This document shows positions 34,430 to 45,770 of a DNA stretch of 64,000 nt, piece after piece; positions within the stretch are counted from its first letter, which is position 1; every line of letters begins with the position of its first letter. The position numbers and the translations under genes are program-made. A model generated the notes under the pieces. The model did no database searches. It was not told the DNA's origin and saw only the letters and a program-made list of their open reading frames with translations. The stretch is from Hetaerina americana (lineage: Eukaryota > Arthropoda > Insecta > Odonata > Calopterygidae). The stretch covers positions 82,434,552 to 82,498,551 of the forward strand of contig JAKTNV010000004.1 in the NCBI GenBank assembly GCA_022747635.1. Reading direction: 5' to 3'.

Positions 34430-37208
34430 AGTCACTAATAATATTTCCTTAGTCATTATTCTTCCTGCAACTAACAACTCCTCTCGTACGCCTAGGGTAG
34501 TATATCTGAATAATATGCCATTGCATTCCTGGTGTGCTATCATCCTCTGCCTGTGGTGGCTTGAAGAATAGCATGTAGACAAATAGAAGATTGATCGTGG
34601 CCCGGAAGGGATGTGCTGAAGGAGAGGATGAGGTAGGTCAAGAGCGAAAAACATTAAAAAACAGGACTATTGTACCATCATGATGCTAGCAAAAGATGCT
34701 GATGACACTATCATTTCAGGAGGACCCTTAAAAACGTTTTGTGGCACATTCCCGAGGGAGTTTCGACCCCGACGAATTCCCAGGTCACTTTTAAGAATGC
34801 CGATCGCATGGAAGCAGTGACAACTGGGATAGTAAAAGCACTCCGAAGTATTGACATTATGCCACACCATAAATATCACTCGGATAAAAACCCATTATGC
34901 AACAGTACAGAAGTCGCGCAAAGGCTAAGAAGTAATCCGAACCCACGACCTTCGGCTCAGCCTATCCGCACACGTAACCAGGTCGGTCACTAACAGCATA
35001 ACCAATACGGGAATGCAGATGCAAGCACCTAGAGATAGCTACCTGCAGTCACGCCTCCTGGAGAATCTCTCAAGAGCTCTCGGATAAACTCACTGCAGTT
35101 GTAAACAGGAAAACTTGCTCCAGTTAAATGCTCCATTAAATGAAGCACAAACAACAAACGGTATCCCCGTCTCCAAAAAAATCCAGGAATCTCAGCGATA
35201 GCGTTCACACAATCGTACTCTGATTTAACAAAAGCCAAATGGTCTCACTTTCCCGAATAATGATTTGGCAGAAAAACAAGATAAGTTAGCGGAGACTTAT
35301 CGAAATTTCAGACCAGTCTCACTCAAACGGATTAATCTCAGACTTGGTCTACTTTCGCTCTCACACACTCATTTGTTCGGATGCGAGCGTCCCTTTTCCC
35401 CCCTCAGAATGCGGCTGAAGCGACACTTTTTTTTTGCCTTGACAGCGAAATTCTCCCCCCCTATGCTTATTCTAATTCATTTTCCCTGCGTGCGTCAAAG
35501 TTGCCACACTAACTATGCCGCGATGGCAATGGCTAAGGAGTACATACATACATGTACGTGCCCTTATCCTAAGCCACCCAATTATTACGACAGTCAAGAC
35601 GGAGGACGATTCCCCACGTCCCTTTCGCCAAAGCTTACCTCGCGACAACACGATTTCATCACAACGCACTCTTCATCACTCTTTTTTTCTTTACCGAATC
35701 GAAATACCCCGCATCGTGCGGATCGCTATCGGATATCGAGATAAGGGCAGCCCTAGGTATGAAAACACTTACAGTATTATCGGCCAAGATAAAAAATATT
35801 TATGATAAGAATTAACTCCAGGAATTAATGCTAAATTCATCTTACCGAGGAACGTGAATCTACTGTCGTCATAGACCACGTACATGTTCCTAATCAGTAC
35901 AGCGATCAAGAAACAAATAGCGTTGGAATCGATAAATTTTGATATTAGCGTAGAGCGAGGTACTTTGAACGCTTAGTCGGTCGTTTAGCGAGTGGTTACC
36001 GTCGCTCACTAAATATTCGTCTGTTTTTTTTTCTACGAGAGGACATCATCTCATGAGCGGAAGCAACTGTCGCCAACTTCCGTGAAATTTGACCGTAAAC
36101 ATGCTTTCATGGGCATTCGCCATTAGTCACCCTCGCTAATTTTTATCGTAAACTGTCGCTCCGACGGAGAGTCTTTGAGTAATATGGACGTCCATTCATT
36201 GAGTAGACATTAATGTGGTTGACGACAGGGCAAACGCGATCAAGAAATTTGAAAACTTGTTTTCTCACACAGGACAACCTCAATGGTGGGGTTAGCAGGT
36301 TATTTTTTCATTGGGTTTCAAAATCAGAGGGCCCACAGCTTTGAGGAAACGTGTTAAAATTTAACTCTGCGGTGAATTTTGCCATGAGATATTATAAATA
36401 TCAATGAATTAATCTAGGATAGTGTCAAATTAACATCTTCTTCGACCCTTTACCGTCACTTCTAATAATGAAGGATACGCGTTGAAACCATTAACGGAAT
36501 ATTCATTACGTATTGTGGGCAGGATCAAAAGTATTGCATTTAAAGCAATATTTTGCAAAGGTAACTCGTCAAAAATTCATTTTTTCAGTCACTTAATGAC
36601 AAGAAATCAAGAAAGACAATGACAGAATCTCATGATATAAAATATAAAAATACAGAACCACGAATAAATTTCGTAATTTAAGCCTCTACCTTGTGAAAAA
36701 AGTACTAGGTCATTAAAAAATGGTACCGTTTTAAATTTCCGTTTTTTTCAGTTTTGCAGAGATTTTCCACAACTGGCACTGTAAATCCTTTCTTAAAATA
36801 TTCAAAGACAGTTTTATGTCATTACTCATACCGCATTCGCCTATATCGAGGACATAAAATCGTTTTTTTCATGAACAAGCCATGAAAATTTAAGAATTTC
36901 ACGAACCCGCAACCAGAATTAACTCGCCCACCGGAGAGAATAAGTTACCTCCTTTCACAGAAATGTTATCTTTCGCTGGTTATACCTCATTTAGAAGACA
37001 CGTATGCTGCTAGTAAAAATGGTATCCTCACGACGTTGGATTGATTGCCGTATTCGATCGCGTGCAGCGTCGAGGAGCTAGATGTGCAAAATGCTGTTAC
37101 AATAAACTTAGTGGGGTATCCAAAATATTACAGGAGCTAGTCTAGGAATCAATCACAGAGCGAAGGTTAAATTACAGATCAAATCTCTTGCATACGTTGG
37201 AATGAGGG
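34430..37208. other. No recognised gene; tRNA-like remnant near 34915-34990
   Basis: On the minus strand near 34990-34915 a GTGGGTTCGGATTAC stretch fits a B box with a possible tRNA-like head upstream, perhaps another old SINE. The 159-codon frame at 35265-35744 overlaps frames on the other strand and has no domain I recognise. The rest is unremarkable. Confidence 0.35.
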
Positions 37209-37440
37209 TTGGAAATGTATTATTACCCCCATCGTACTACGGTAGGGGAGGTCATGTCAATAACATTAGAGAAATTAAGAGTAGAACAGATAGATTTCAA
37301 AAGGCATTTGTTCCACGAACGATTAGGGATTAGAATAATATTGTTCAACCGCAGTAGGGGTAAAAATATTCGGGCCAAAATTAGTCCGGTATTCACCTCC
37401 AGCCCCACACCCTAGTGGTGGCTGGCAGGGTACTAAAATA
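37209..37440 (+). mobile_element. 5'-truncated LINE 3' end, reference copy for its family
   Basis: Reading from about 37215, one frame gives YYGRGGHVNNIREIK, then SRTDRFQKAFVPRTIRD followed by a TAG where the family has tryptophan (RDWNN), then NNIVQPQ and a stop. This is the conserved C-terminal TDRF..FxPRTIRxWN block of Jockey/CR1/L2-type non-LTR retrotransposons. It is followed by a 3' UTR with CCCACACCCTAGTGGTGGCT and GGCAGGGTACTAAAATAG. Copies at 1045, 10805, 26907, 28831, 32011 and 44787 share that 3' UTR. All are truncated at the 5' side to different lengths. Confidence 0.8.
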
Positions 37441-38470
37441 GCAAATATCACCGAGGGTCTGTATCTGAAAACTGCGCAAACCGCGGCTAGACACACCTTT
37501 CATGACCGCGGCTTGACAAACCTTTGATGGACGAATCAGCCAACAGCTAGTATCATACTCTGTTTAACGAGCGAATTATAATTTATTCATTCCCCTCTGT
37601 CCTACACGTGGGCTCGCGGTGACTCGTTTCGGAGTCTGTTATTCCACCAACCTCGGCTCGCGGAGGTAATTGACGATTTCCTCTTGCGGCAATTGCAGGA
37701 TGAGTGTCGGCTCCCAGCTCTTTAAATCGAAGATGTTCCAGAACTTTCCGCGAACGATCTAAGCATCATCACCTGTTGGGAAACGTCCGCTAACTGGGCG
37801 CCCGGCGCACACTCGCAATCAACCACTAAGTCAATCCGGCTTTCGCATTACCAGAAAGCCGTCCGTCGATCACGACAACCTAACGCCGAAGCGACCGGCA
37901 GATAAAACTCCAGATAGCGTCTAATTGTAAACCTTCGTGATCGTCCAAACTTAGCCACCGCTCCCCGGTTATTTATAAGCGTACGAGTAGATTTCTGATA
38001 GCGAATAAGAGGCCGCCGAGTATGCCATTGGCTAACACCCACGTTGGATATGTTATTACGTGCTATTTTTGAGGAGAATCGGCCGAAGATAAAAGTACAC
38101 GAGAAAATATTCCTACTGGAGGAACAGCGAAGAACACGCTCTGTATTGTAAACGACCGCTGGCGATGGTGGTCGGTAATTTCATGTTTACCTCCTGAGAT
38201 AGATATTTGCGCTGTGAAAACTTACGGACAGAATTCAGCAGCAAAGTTAATAAATACCCACCGGACGATCTGATGCTTGATAATCTATTTACAAAATATA
38301 ATATCTATAAGGTATTTTAAAAATATCCAACAAAAGGTAAATTGTACAGATATAAATACAGCTTACATCGCATTGTTTTGCAAGTAAGGTGAAATTAATA
38401 AAAGTAAAACTGGACGTGCGTGACGAGCATGACGGTGGAAGCGTGTATGTAATTATGTGTGTGTATATAA

Positions 38471-38473
<3 letters not shown>
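37441..38473. other. No recognised feature
   Basis: About 1 kb with no supported gene or repeat; a 64-codon frame at 37848-38042 is unrecognised. Confidence 0.4.
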
Positions 38474-38535
<62 letters not shown>

Positions 38536-38538
38536 CTA
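38474..38538. repeat. (TA)n microsatellite
   Basis: About 28 TA units, entered from GTGTGTGTATATAAATAAAT and left through ACATATACT. The tyrosine-isoleucine frames on both strands here are products of this repeat. Confidence 0.97.
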
Positions 38539-38768
38539 ATGAATACAACTGAAAGCAAATACAACAATAAACGTCATTCTCACAGCAGCTTTTTACATAT
38601 TTGGTGGATACACAATAAAGATGAACCAACTTCAGCGGGAACAATACATACGACTCGGTTTCTTGTAAAGGGCTTGTACTCAAAAATAAAAACACACACG
38701 CACAAATAAAATTTATATTAGTTAATTTCAACAGACACTTAAAGAATTAGAAGAAAGATTAGTGTCAA

Positions 38769-38821
38769 ACTCACTAATAGTGAACATTTCGGGGACAGGA
38801 GGAGGCCCCTTCATCAGCACA
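38769..38821 (-). other. Hammerhead-ribozyme-like motif
   Basis: On the minus strand CTGATGA (38817-38811) is followed by A, GGGG, an 11-base loop, CCCC (stem II) and then GAAA (38790-38787), the spacing of a hammerhead core. One extra A before stem II and an imperfect stem III (TCACTATTAGTGA) weaken it. Such motifs mark Penelope-like elements and related retroelements, but none was recognised nearby. Catalytic activity is not claimed. Confidence 0.35.
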
Positions 38822-39297
38822 AGGTTAATAAATACATACATATACGATATATTGGTATATATGTATTTATTTAGTTTTTTATAACATTAAGATGACATAG
38901 GAAATTAAAAATGATGGAAGTACGAAAAACAATAGAAACTCTCCCGAGGGCTGATTGTTTTTTTTCTGTGGCACAACAACCACCATCTTCGGGGGAAGGA
39001 AGGATCGGACTAAGGAGGCGGGAGAGGGGTGAGAGAGGGAAGGATTTGATTGGGAAATTGGAAGAGAGAGGGCAGATAATATTGAGAGGAGGAAAAGAGC
39101 CTAGCGAACGACACGCATGACTAGGCCCAGTAAGCTTGAAAAAGAAGAAGCAACATAAGGATGTGAAAGAGACGAAATACTTGGGTAAAAATGACAGGTT
39201 AGCATAAAGGAAATATAAAAAGAGCAGTTGCTTGTGATAAATTGAAAATGAAGCTTTTTCGACTTAAGTCTACTGGGAAAGAGAACAACGTGGATGA
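38822..39297. other. No recognised feature
   Basis: AT-rich, then purine-rich around 38990-39110; no supported gene. Confidence 0.4.
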
Positions 39298-39299
39298 TA

Positions 39300-40054
39300 C
39301 GAGGGTCATCCGGAAAGTAGTACCCGTTCGTGAAATAAAGACACAAAAGTAAATATTAACAAACATAAAAAATTTTATTTGAAAGAGGATACTTTAAACT
39401 ACTTCTCAACATAATCTCCAAGCAAATTAAGGCATTTGTCATAACGTGTGACAAGTTTCTGTATTCCTGCTGCATAGTCCTTCGCCGCCAGCTCATTGAG
39501 ATACAGGGTCACTCCTTCTTTAAGTTCTTCATCGCTGTCAAATCTTTTTCCTGCCAAAAAGTCTTTAAGCTTTGTAAAGAGATGAAAATCTGAAGGGGCC
39601 AAGTCCGGCTATACGGTGGATGGCCGATCGTTCCTCACGAATTCGTCAACTGAGCTCACCAGTTGGTCTGTAATGACAGACGGTCTCCCCGAACGCTCAT
39701 CGTCGTGTGTGTTCCCCCTCCCCATGTTGAAGTTGCGACACCACCGCCGAACAGACGACTCGTCCATTACATTGTCTCCATACACCTCCTTTAATTGGCG
39801 ATGAATATCACATGGGCGAACGTTTCTTGCATTGAGGAATTTAATCACTGCCCTCACTTCACAACTGGCGGCGTTCTCAATTTTTTTAAACATTGTAAAC
39901 AATCACAGAAACAACACAGGCAATGCTAGCGTCACGCAACTTGGCTCAGAGAAGGCAGACAAGCCACTGAAGCTATCTGACCTCGTCCAGCGGCTACTCG
40001 CGTCGTCAGCACTTCATGCGGCACGAACGGGTACTACTTTCCGGATGACCCTCG
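39300..40054 (-). mobile_element. Second mariner family, internally deleted element
   Basis: Perfect 33-bp terminal inverted repeats (starting CGAGGGTCATCCGGAAAGTA) at 39300-39332 and 40022-40054, flanked by TA at 39298-39299 and 40055-40056. The element is 755 bp, whereas a full element with a transposase of about 350 codons would be near 1.3 kb. The ends are identical to each other, so despite the missing middle it could still be mobilised if an intact relative exists in the genome. It differs in ends and protein from the 2843/21223 family. Confidence 0.93.
39399..39902 (-). pseudogene. mariner transposase with internal deletion
   Basis: The N-terminal 97 codons from 39902 (MFKKIENAASCEVRAVIKF, then HRQLKEVYGD, ERSGRPSVIT) are the DNA-binding region of a mariner transposase. 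After VRNDRPSTV comes a TAG at the deletion junction near 39610, then PDLAPSDFHLF, the block holding the third catalytic aspartate, and the C-terminus ending YDKCLNLLGDYVEK at 39399. The frame is the same on both sides, but the middle of the protein, including the first two catalytic aspartates, is gone. About 165 of an expected 340-350 codons remain. No function is possible. Confidence 0.93.
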
Positions 40055-40056
40055 TA

Positions 40057-40650
40057 TTTAGGGTGAGAGAGGCCGGGAGGCCCTTTTCTTGCCCCTTCTC
40101 TGGCGTCTCGAAAATTCAGCGAGATCAGAAATCCGCACAGTTTTGCATTAGGATCAAGTACGTGTATCTCGAGGCACCAACCATGTTACGGCTTCAGGAT
40201 CCTTTGGATAATAATCAAACGCTCAACCCATTAGCCTACCAGCTGCAGCTCTTGTAAACGATATGTGCGCAAAGAGCTCCGGTTCCCTTCCATAGCTCCT
40301 GCAATCAATCCCTGAATAAACAAGAAGGAAGAGGGTGGTTTCACGTTGCGGTTAGCCAAAGCTTAAAATAGCCCCCGAGGAACTATTATTGCGAATCAAT
40401 CTTTCACAGCTGGGTGAACACGCAGAGCAATGTTGTTCAGCTGTTGTCAGACTTGAATATTTTTAGCCAACTTATTTTATCTCGATACGCAAAAAGAGAA
40501 AGAGATAGTACAAAGATAGAAAACGAGCAATTAACTGCCAATATAAACTACTTTTTAAAGCATTTGAAAAGGGAAAATAATTTTACACTCAAGGTTCGGG
40601 TGCCCCTTTTTAAGTTCGATATTATATTTTAAAAGTGAACAAGATACGGG
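40057..40650. other. No recognised gene
   Basis: A minus-strand stretch near 40255-40195 resembles a tRNA head (GTAGGCTAATGGGTTGAGCG as an A-box-like arm), possibly an old SINE, but its B box was not clear. Otherwise nothing was recognised. Confidence 0.35.
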
Positions 40651-41080
40651 GGATCGGGTAGAATAGCTGGTTTGCGTACTGGCTTCCCTTGCATCGACAT
40701 CGGGTTCAAACCCCTGAGGTGCCAGATTGTTTCAGCGGTACCCCAATGCTATACGGAGGGCATTTAAAGAGGGTGGGGCATACAAATTTAAAAAATGTTT
40801 TAAAGTAAAATATGTGTGTGTAATGGTTAGGGGTTAGGTTGAAGAAGGGACTACATATATTTAGTCTTAATTTCGCCACATTAAAGACGCTAAATAAATA
40901 AAATGAATAATAAAATTGGACAACCACTCTCATTTATTAAGGACGCGAATTCCGACGCTGGGTATCTCTCCACTCTTTTTTACCAAATTCAATGAAAATG
41001 CTTCCTCTACTGAATTATCCACCTGTCCCTAATGGCTGGAATTACCTCAGCCGTCGGTCGACCCCCTAATAACTACTACT
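40651..41080 (+). mobile_element. tRNA-derived SINE, family B, older copy with an inserted block
   Basis: Head with TACTGGCTTCCC and B box GGGTTCAAACCC, body ATTGTTTCAGCGG, then a replacement block at about 40775-40945 (AT-rich, unrelated) in place of the CCGTCCGTCGGATGG segment, then CCGACGCTGGGTATCTCTCC, CCTCAGCCGTCGGTCG and a CTACTACTT tail. Divergence from 12490-12794 is high, so it is an old copy later interrupted or rearranged. Confidence 0.75.
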
Positions 41081-41095
41081 TCTTGGAAAACTGAA

Positions 41096-41446
41096 AGGTA
41101 GCGCCGGGCAAAACTGGAGAAGGTACGAAGAAAGGCTGCCAGATATGCATCGGGAGGACGGAGAACGTGACATGCGTCAAAAATAATGAGCTGGAAATCT
41201 TTAAAAATTACGAAAAAAGATACAGATTTAGTGGGATGTACGACATACTTAAGGCAGAAAACGCTGGGGTAAAATTAAGGAAGGACGTTGGAAATCCTAA
41301 CCTTATTGGAAGAAGTACAAGGAGAAATACAGGGTGAAAGAATAAATATAGAGAAATGGGATGGCTAAATAATCCTTCTGGAGAAACAAAACTATACGTT
41401 CTGCTTGGTCAGTTAATTCTCGAGTGAGGTGGAGAATAATTACATG
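41096..41446 (+). mobile_element. Decayed LINE RT C-terminal fragment
   Basis: Frames read KLEKVRRKAARYASGGRR, then KRYRFSGMYDILKAENAG, then NPNLIGRS. This recalls the post-RT region of Jockey/CR1/L2-type LINEs (KLExVQRRAARFV ... RRxxxRLxxMYKIL). The last 95 bp (from about 41345) repeat at 33727-33830. Stops are frequent. Confidence 0.55.
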
Positions 41447-42665
41447 TATTATGATAATTACATGTATTCGCATGGATTTTTACGCTTGAATGTAAAGTAA
41501 TGCAAACAAAATGTAAATTTAATGCAAAATTGTATGCATAAATACACATTTAAATAAAATGTAAAATGCAAAGTTGGAAAAATTTCCTCTAAATTAATAA
41601 ACATGAATTACTCTTCGCCAAATGTCATTTTCAGACGCCTTTAAGTTTTACTTCGGGGCGAAAACGATTTCATCGAAAAATTCTCATTTTCATGTTGTTA
41701 AGGTACCCCGAAAAAGACTAACTGATTGGTTCAAGATAAGATCAAGATGCAAAACAAGAGAGGCCGCTCGGTTCCAAGAAATCTCGATACAAGAGGTGTG
41801 TTCAAGTTCTAAATTTCAATCGGTCGAAAATATAGCACCGTTTAACTAACCCACTGAACTTCACTAATCTTTAGTCTATATAATTCGTTCGGGAGGGACG
41901 AAATATCGGAAAATATCTCGGCTTGATATTCCGGTCACGTCCGTTCCGGACAAACACCTAACGACGGCACTTTCGGACGAGATGGGCGAGCGACGGTGAT
42001 GTCACGTCACGTGACGCAGGTGCGGCTAAAAGGGGGGGGAGACACCTGTACGCGTCATGCTCACTGTTTATTTCTTTTATTTCGGGGGGGGGCGGTGGGG
42101 GGGGGTATACCCTTCCCTTCCGCACTTTCCCTCCCGAATCCACGCTGTAGGTCAAGGCCGGACGATAACCAAGGATTCGAGAAAAACAAATACACCAAAA
42201 AAGCGCAAGGAGGGCGCCATCTGATGGTAAGATGGGGAAAGCAGTCGTAATGGGAATCTGAGGGAATATAAAAAATGTACGTGTAAGTATAAAGAGCGGG
42301 CCATCAATCGGAGGGAGCGAAACAAACTTCCGCTCGTCGTTTCCGGAAGAATGAGAGAAGAAGACAGTTACGACTTCTGCAGCGATCGCCATTTCCTTTA
42401 AGTGCGGAAGGTCAAGAGAGAAAAGATCGCTCGCTTCCGAAACATCTCCCATTCGTTCCACGCGACCGTTGATCCAGCGGAAGATGGATTAGACCCGCTA
42501 ATTCAAACCTCACGCTCCAGTTTAGTGCGCTACTTGAATCATGGGAAGGAAAAGACTAACGCGGATGCGAAATCCACCGAGAACAAGCCCATAACAAATT
42601 TAACTACGATCTCCCAGGCAACAAATAGACAGTTAAGTGCTTGTTATTGGATTATTTCCGTATAT
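41447..42665. other. No recognised gene; G-run cluster at 42030-42106
   Basis: G runs at 42030-42040 and 42084-42105 (nine Gs, CGGT, nine Gs) can form G-quadruplexes. The overlapping frames at 41958-42461 (minus) and 41996-42250 (plus) sit on this composition and have no recognisable domain. The palindromic GTCACGTGAC near 42008 is a short E-box-like site. Confidence 0.45.
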
Positions 42666-42666
42666 C

Positions 42667-42952
42667 GGGTTGGTACAGTGGATAGCGTGTGAAGTCTGAA
42701 TCGAGGAGGTGTCAGAAATACCATGGGGTGAGAAAGTCAAGTGGTGTACGTCGTCCGTCGGATGAGACGTTAAATTGTGCGACCCTTTGGCGTCTTACGT
42801 TAAGAGGAGGCTATTGCCGACGCCAGGCATCCCTCAACCCATCTTCACAAACTCCCTAGAAATCCTACCTCTACCATATCACCCACCTATCCCTAATGTC
42901 GCTTGTGAACTTAGGTGTCGGTCGCCTCCCAACCAATACCTACAACTTCTTT
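42667..42952 (+). mobile_element. tRNA-derived SINE, family B, degraded head
   Basis: The head is shortened (GTTGGTACAGTGGATAGCG). The body has CGTCGTCCGTCGGATGAGAC, GGCTATTGCCGACGCCAGG and GTGTCGGTCGCCTCCC in the same order as 12490-12794, and a short ACCTACAACTT tail. Confidence 0.78.
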
Positions 42953-44415
42953 AGGTATTTTCAACAAGGCTCTCATTGGCGGAGAAGCTCTTTCAGTGCA
43001 TCCTTGACGTTACTCTCATCCGTGGACTATCATTTTCAAAAGTAAATTGGCTGTCACTAATGAAGTGTCACCATACCTCCATTCCCTTGACTGCGAACTT
43101 GTTAGAAATATCCGCAGGAACGAACGATCATACACTATAGTGGATACCCTCTGCATTCTTGCTTAATTTTCAATTCGGAAGTTGACCTGACTGGAAAATT
43201 TGGCACCAAAACGACAGCGACTGATATGAGTGGCATACACTAATTGCGATCTTCTCATTCAATAGCGATTCAGAGATGAGGAAACTTTAAGATTTAGAAC
43301 GAACTCGGATGAATTCAAACTCATACGTCCTAATGGGGGCTCAGCTCAACTTGAACTCGATAGTAAGAAAAAAGCTGTCCTCAATCCAAAGCCCAAATCT
43401 AGCACGATTCCCAAACGAACTGGCCTTGTCACAAAAAATATACAGTGGCGTTTTCACAGCTAACTACAAGACGCATTCAAGTTTTAAGATCTCCTAATTT
43501 TTTTCTTGCAAGCTACTTTTACGTAAAAGTTTTACTTCTCAATACAATCTTCCTGTAGACGTAAACATCTTTTACAATATCGAAAACATTTCTCCATGGC
43601 CGCCAATAACGCTTCTGCCTGTTGGTCCCTTTTGCCCGCAATAAAAATTGCTGATGGTTCGCGGTCAAAACTTCTTCGGGTCGTCGTCACGTGACGTTTG
43701 GCCTACTTTTAAATGTCGCACGCAGGAACGCACATTTTATACAAATCTACGACACCATCACAGCATGTCTCACACAATTGATGGTGAATTTCGGAGGGTG
43801 TTAATCCACGTAGGTGGAGAAAACGGATGATCATCCGCTGTACTTGCATAGTAAACGACACCCTTTAAATCATTGAAAACGCTCCTAACTCCAGCGGCAG
43901 TTATACGAACCCCGCGCAATGCACGGTGCAGCCACTTATGTTTCGAATGCATAATGAGTACCCTTGTAATAATCCCGAGAAAAACTTAGGTGACTTAAGA
44001 ACTTCGAACACAAACATGGTAGACGTGCACAAATTAAATATTTAATTCAGCTCAGAAATAGAATCATTGGAGAAAAGTGAGCGTTAATGCTTGCAGCTTC
44101 AAATTTCCATTATTTGCAAAATAAACGCAAAAAAACATGCCCGAAAATGGCGGTCTATTCCGCTGATAGGATGGACGGGACCAATCAGACTCGGGTCAAA
44201 TACCACCTGGGTATTCGGATTCGTTATAGGGTTGAACTTGGAGGGTGATAGTGACAGAAGGGCTGAGGATCTGAAGAACAAGAGAGATTTGGGAAACCAC
44301 AAAATTGAACAAGACCATTTTCATCCATTCTGTAAAATACAACATTTGGATGCCGGATGTGTTAACTACATAAGTAAAATACAGCGAAAAGATAAGCGCT
44401 GCTCAAAACAAACTC

Positions 44416-44418
<3 letters not shown>
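42953..44418. other. No recognised feature
   Basis: About 1.5 kb; short open frames (43309-43497, 43648-43830, 44091-44302) have no recognisable domain. Confidence 0.4.

Positions 44419-44475
<57 letters not shown>
44419..44475. repeat. (TA)n microsatellite
   Basis: About 28 uninterrupted TA units, 44 bp from the 3' end of the minus-strand SINE-A at 44519. Confidence 0.97.
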
Positions 44476-44477
<2 letters not shown>

Positions 44478-44518
44478 GCTGTTTAAAAAATCTGTCAAGT
44501 TTGTAATCCAGTAATATA

Positions 44519-44783
44519 CACAGTAATCAACCCGAAGGTCGGTTTGGTAGGTGACGGTAGAGTTCAGCCAATACTAAGCTCGACGGCGTGTGAAATTCAT
44601 ACATCAGGGTAGGGGGGCCAGTTCCTTTCCCTATGCCGGTTATGGTTTCCCAGGAAGATCTGGTACCCGAAAAATCACATAGCTTGGGTAGAGCACCAGG
44701 TGCCCAGAGGCTTGCCCGGGAATCGAGTCCGGGCCCCTCCGGTCAGTAGTCCAACGCTCTACTCCCTGGACTACCACGACCTA
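44519..44783 (-). mobile_element. tRNA-derived SINE, family A, copy 5
   Basis: Minus-strand element matching 34143-34417 nearly end to end: head GTCGTGGTAGTCCAGGGAG, B box GACTCGATTCCCGGG, body with GATTTTTCGGGTACC, GGAAACCATAACCGGCAT and ACCTTCGGGTTGATTACTG. Only a weak direct repeat (TACACA) could be proposed at its edges. A LINE 3' fragment begins immediately to its right. Confidence 0.9.
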
Positions 44784-44786
44784 CAC

Positions 44787-44880
44787 ACACACATCCGCCG
44801 CTATGGTGTGTGGCACGGTGTGAATACGCACCAGAATAATTTTACCCGAACATGACCCTACCGCGGACAGATGAGCAGAT
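44787..44880 (-). mobile_element. LINE 3' fragment
   Basis: CCGCCGCTATGGTGTGTGGC, then CAGAATAATTTTACCCGAAC and CCTACCGCGGACAGATGA, matching the 3' UTR and end of the 28831/32011/37215 family, on the minus strand. It abuts SINE-A copy 5. Confidence 0.65.
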
Positions 44881-45540
44881 GATGAGCGCATAATATAAGA
44901 AGGTGCCGTCGATTTTATTTAATGACTTACACAAGACAGTATCGAAGACCTCGCTAGAAGGCAAGGACATTAATACCTCAGTCTCTCTCTAGGGACGATG
45001 AAGGCTGAAAGACGTTCGCATCACTTCCGAAGGTCGAGGCAGAGGGAAAGGTCGATAAACAAGATGAGGAAGAGGAGAGGCTTCCGTGACAGGATGTTCT
45101 GGATTCGAGTGATCTTGAAACAGACGCAAATGTGGGGGGCGGACGGACGTTTGATTTGGTGTCTCAAACATACACAGATATGGGTTGAGTGGGTCAGGAA
45201 CGTAACGCGTGGACCGTGGCGTTAACGCGCGAGCTTAGCCGATGGATTTTCCTAGGCGCCAGGAGTTTGAAACGGCAACATTGCGGTTGCGCGACCCTGT
45301 AACAAAATAACGAATGCGTAACTTCAAGGAGAGAAGCAGAGGAACCCCTCCTCAGGGAAAAATACCACAGGTCTAATACTTAAACGGCGCGCATGGGAAT
45401 GGCGATTCTTTCATGCAGCCGTCGTCCTGGCTCGAGAAAGTTTATGCGGAATTTTCACTCGGTAAAACTGCAAGTCCTAAGCACGCATGCGTGTTGTGTA
45501 ATCACATCTTATCGAGCCCTTGGCGGTGTTTACAGGGTGG
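44881..45540. other. No recognised feature
   Basis: Overlapping frames at 44989-45225 on both strands are not recognised. A tRNA-like arrangement near 45220-45280 was considered too weak to call. Confidence 0.35.
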
Positions 45541-45770
45541 AGAATATGAATCAGATTGTTCAAGAAAATCTGAAAGGAGGAAATATTAAATATAACGGGA
45601 GATTGAAGGCCATGTTGGAAGGAAGAATGTTGAGTAGATGCGGGAAAGGAAGGTGTGCATAATCGACATTTGGAAGTCCGAAGCTGGATTCAGAAATGTA
45701 TGATGGAAAGGAAGAATAAATGTGGACGATAAGAAGGGGTGCATCGAGTGGGGAACATGAGAAGTGTAAC
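45541..45770 (+). mobile_element. Possible LINE C-terminal fragment
   Basis: One frame reads GRLKAMLEGRMLSRCGKGR near 45598-45656, closely resembling MLKTVIEGRMLGKRGKGR in the LINE at 12014-12400. The match is short and the flanks degrade quickly, so boundaries are uncertain. Confidence 0.5.

Noticed and set aside
35265..35744. 159-codon plus-strand frame as a host gene
   Set aside because: No recognisable domain, competing frames on the opposite strand, and composition like the surrounding DNA.
38289..38731. Tyrosine-isoleucine repeat proteins at (TA)n arrays (also 20980-21267 and 44091-44486)
   Set aside because: They are translations of TA microsatellites on both strands.
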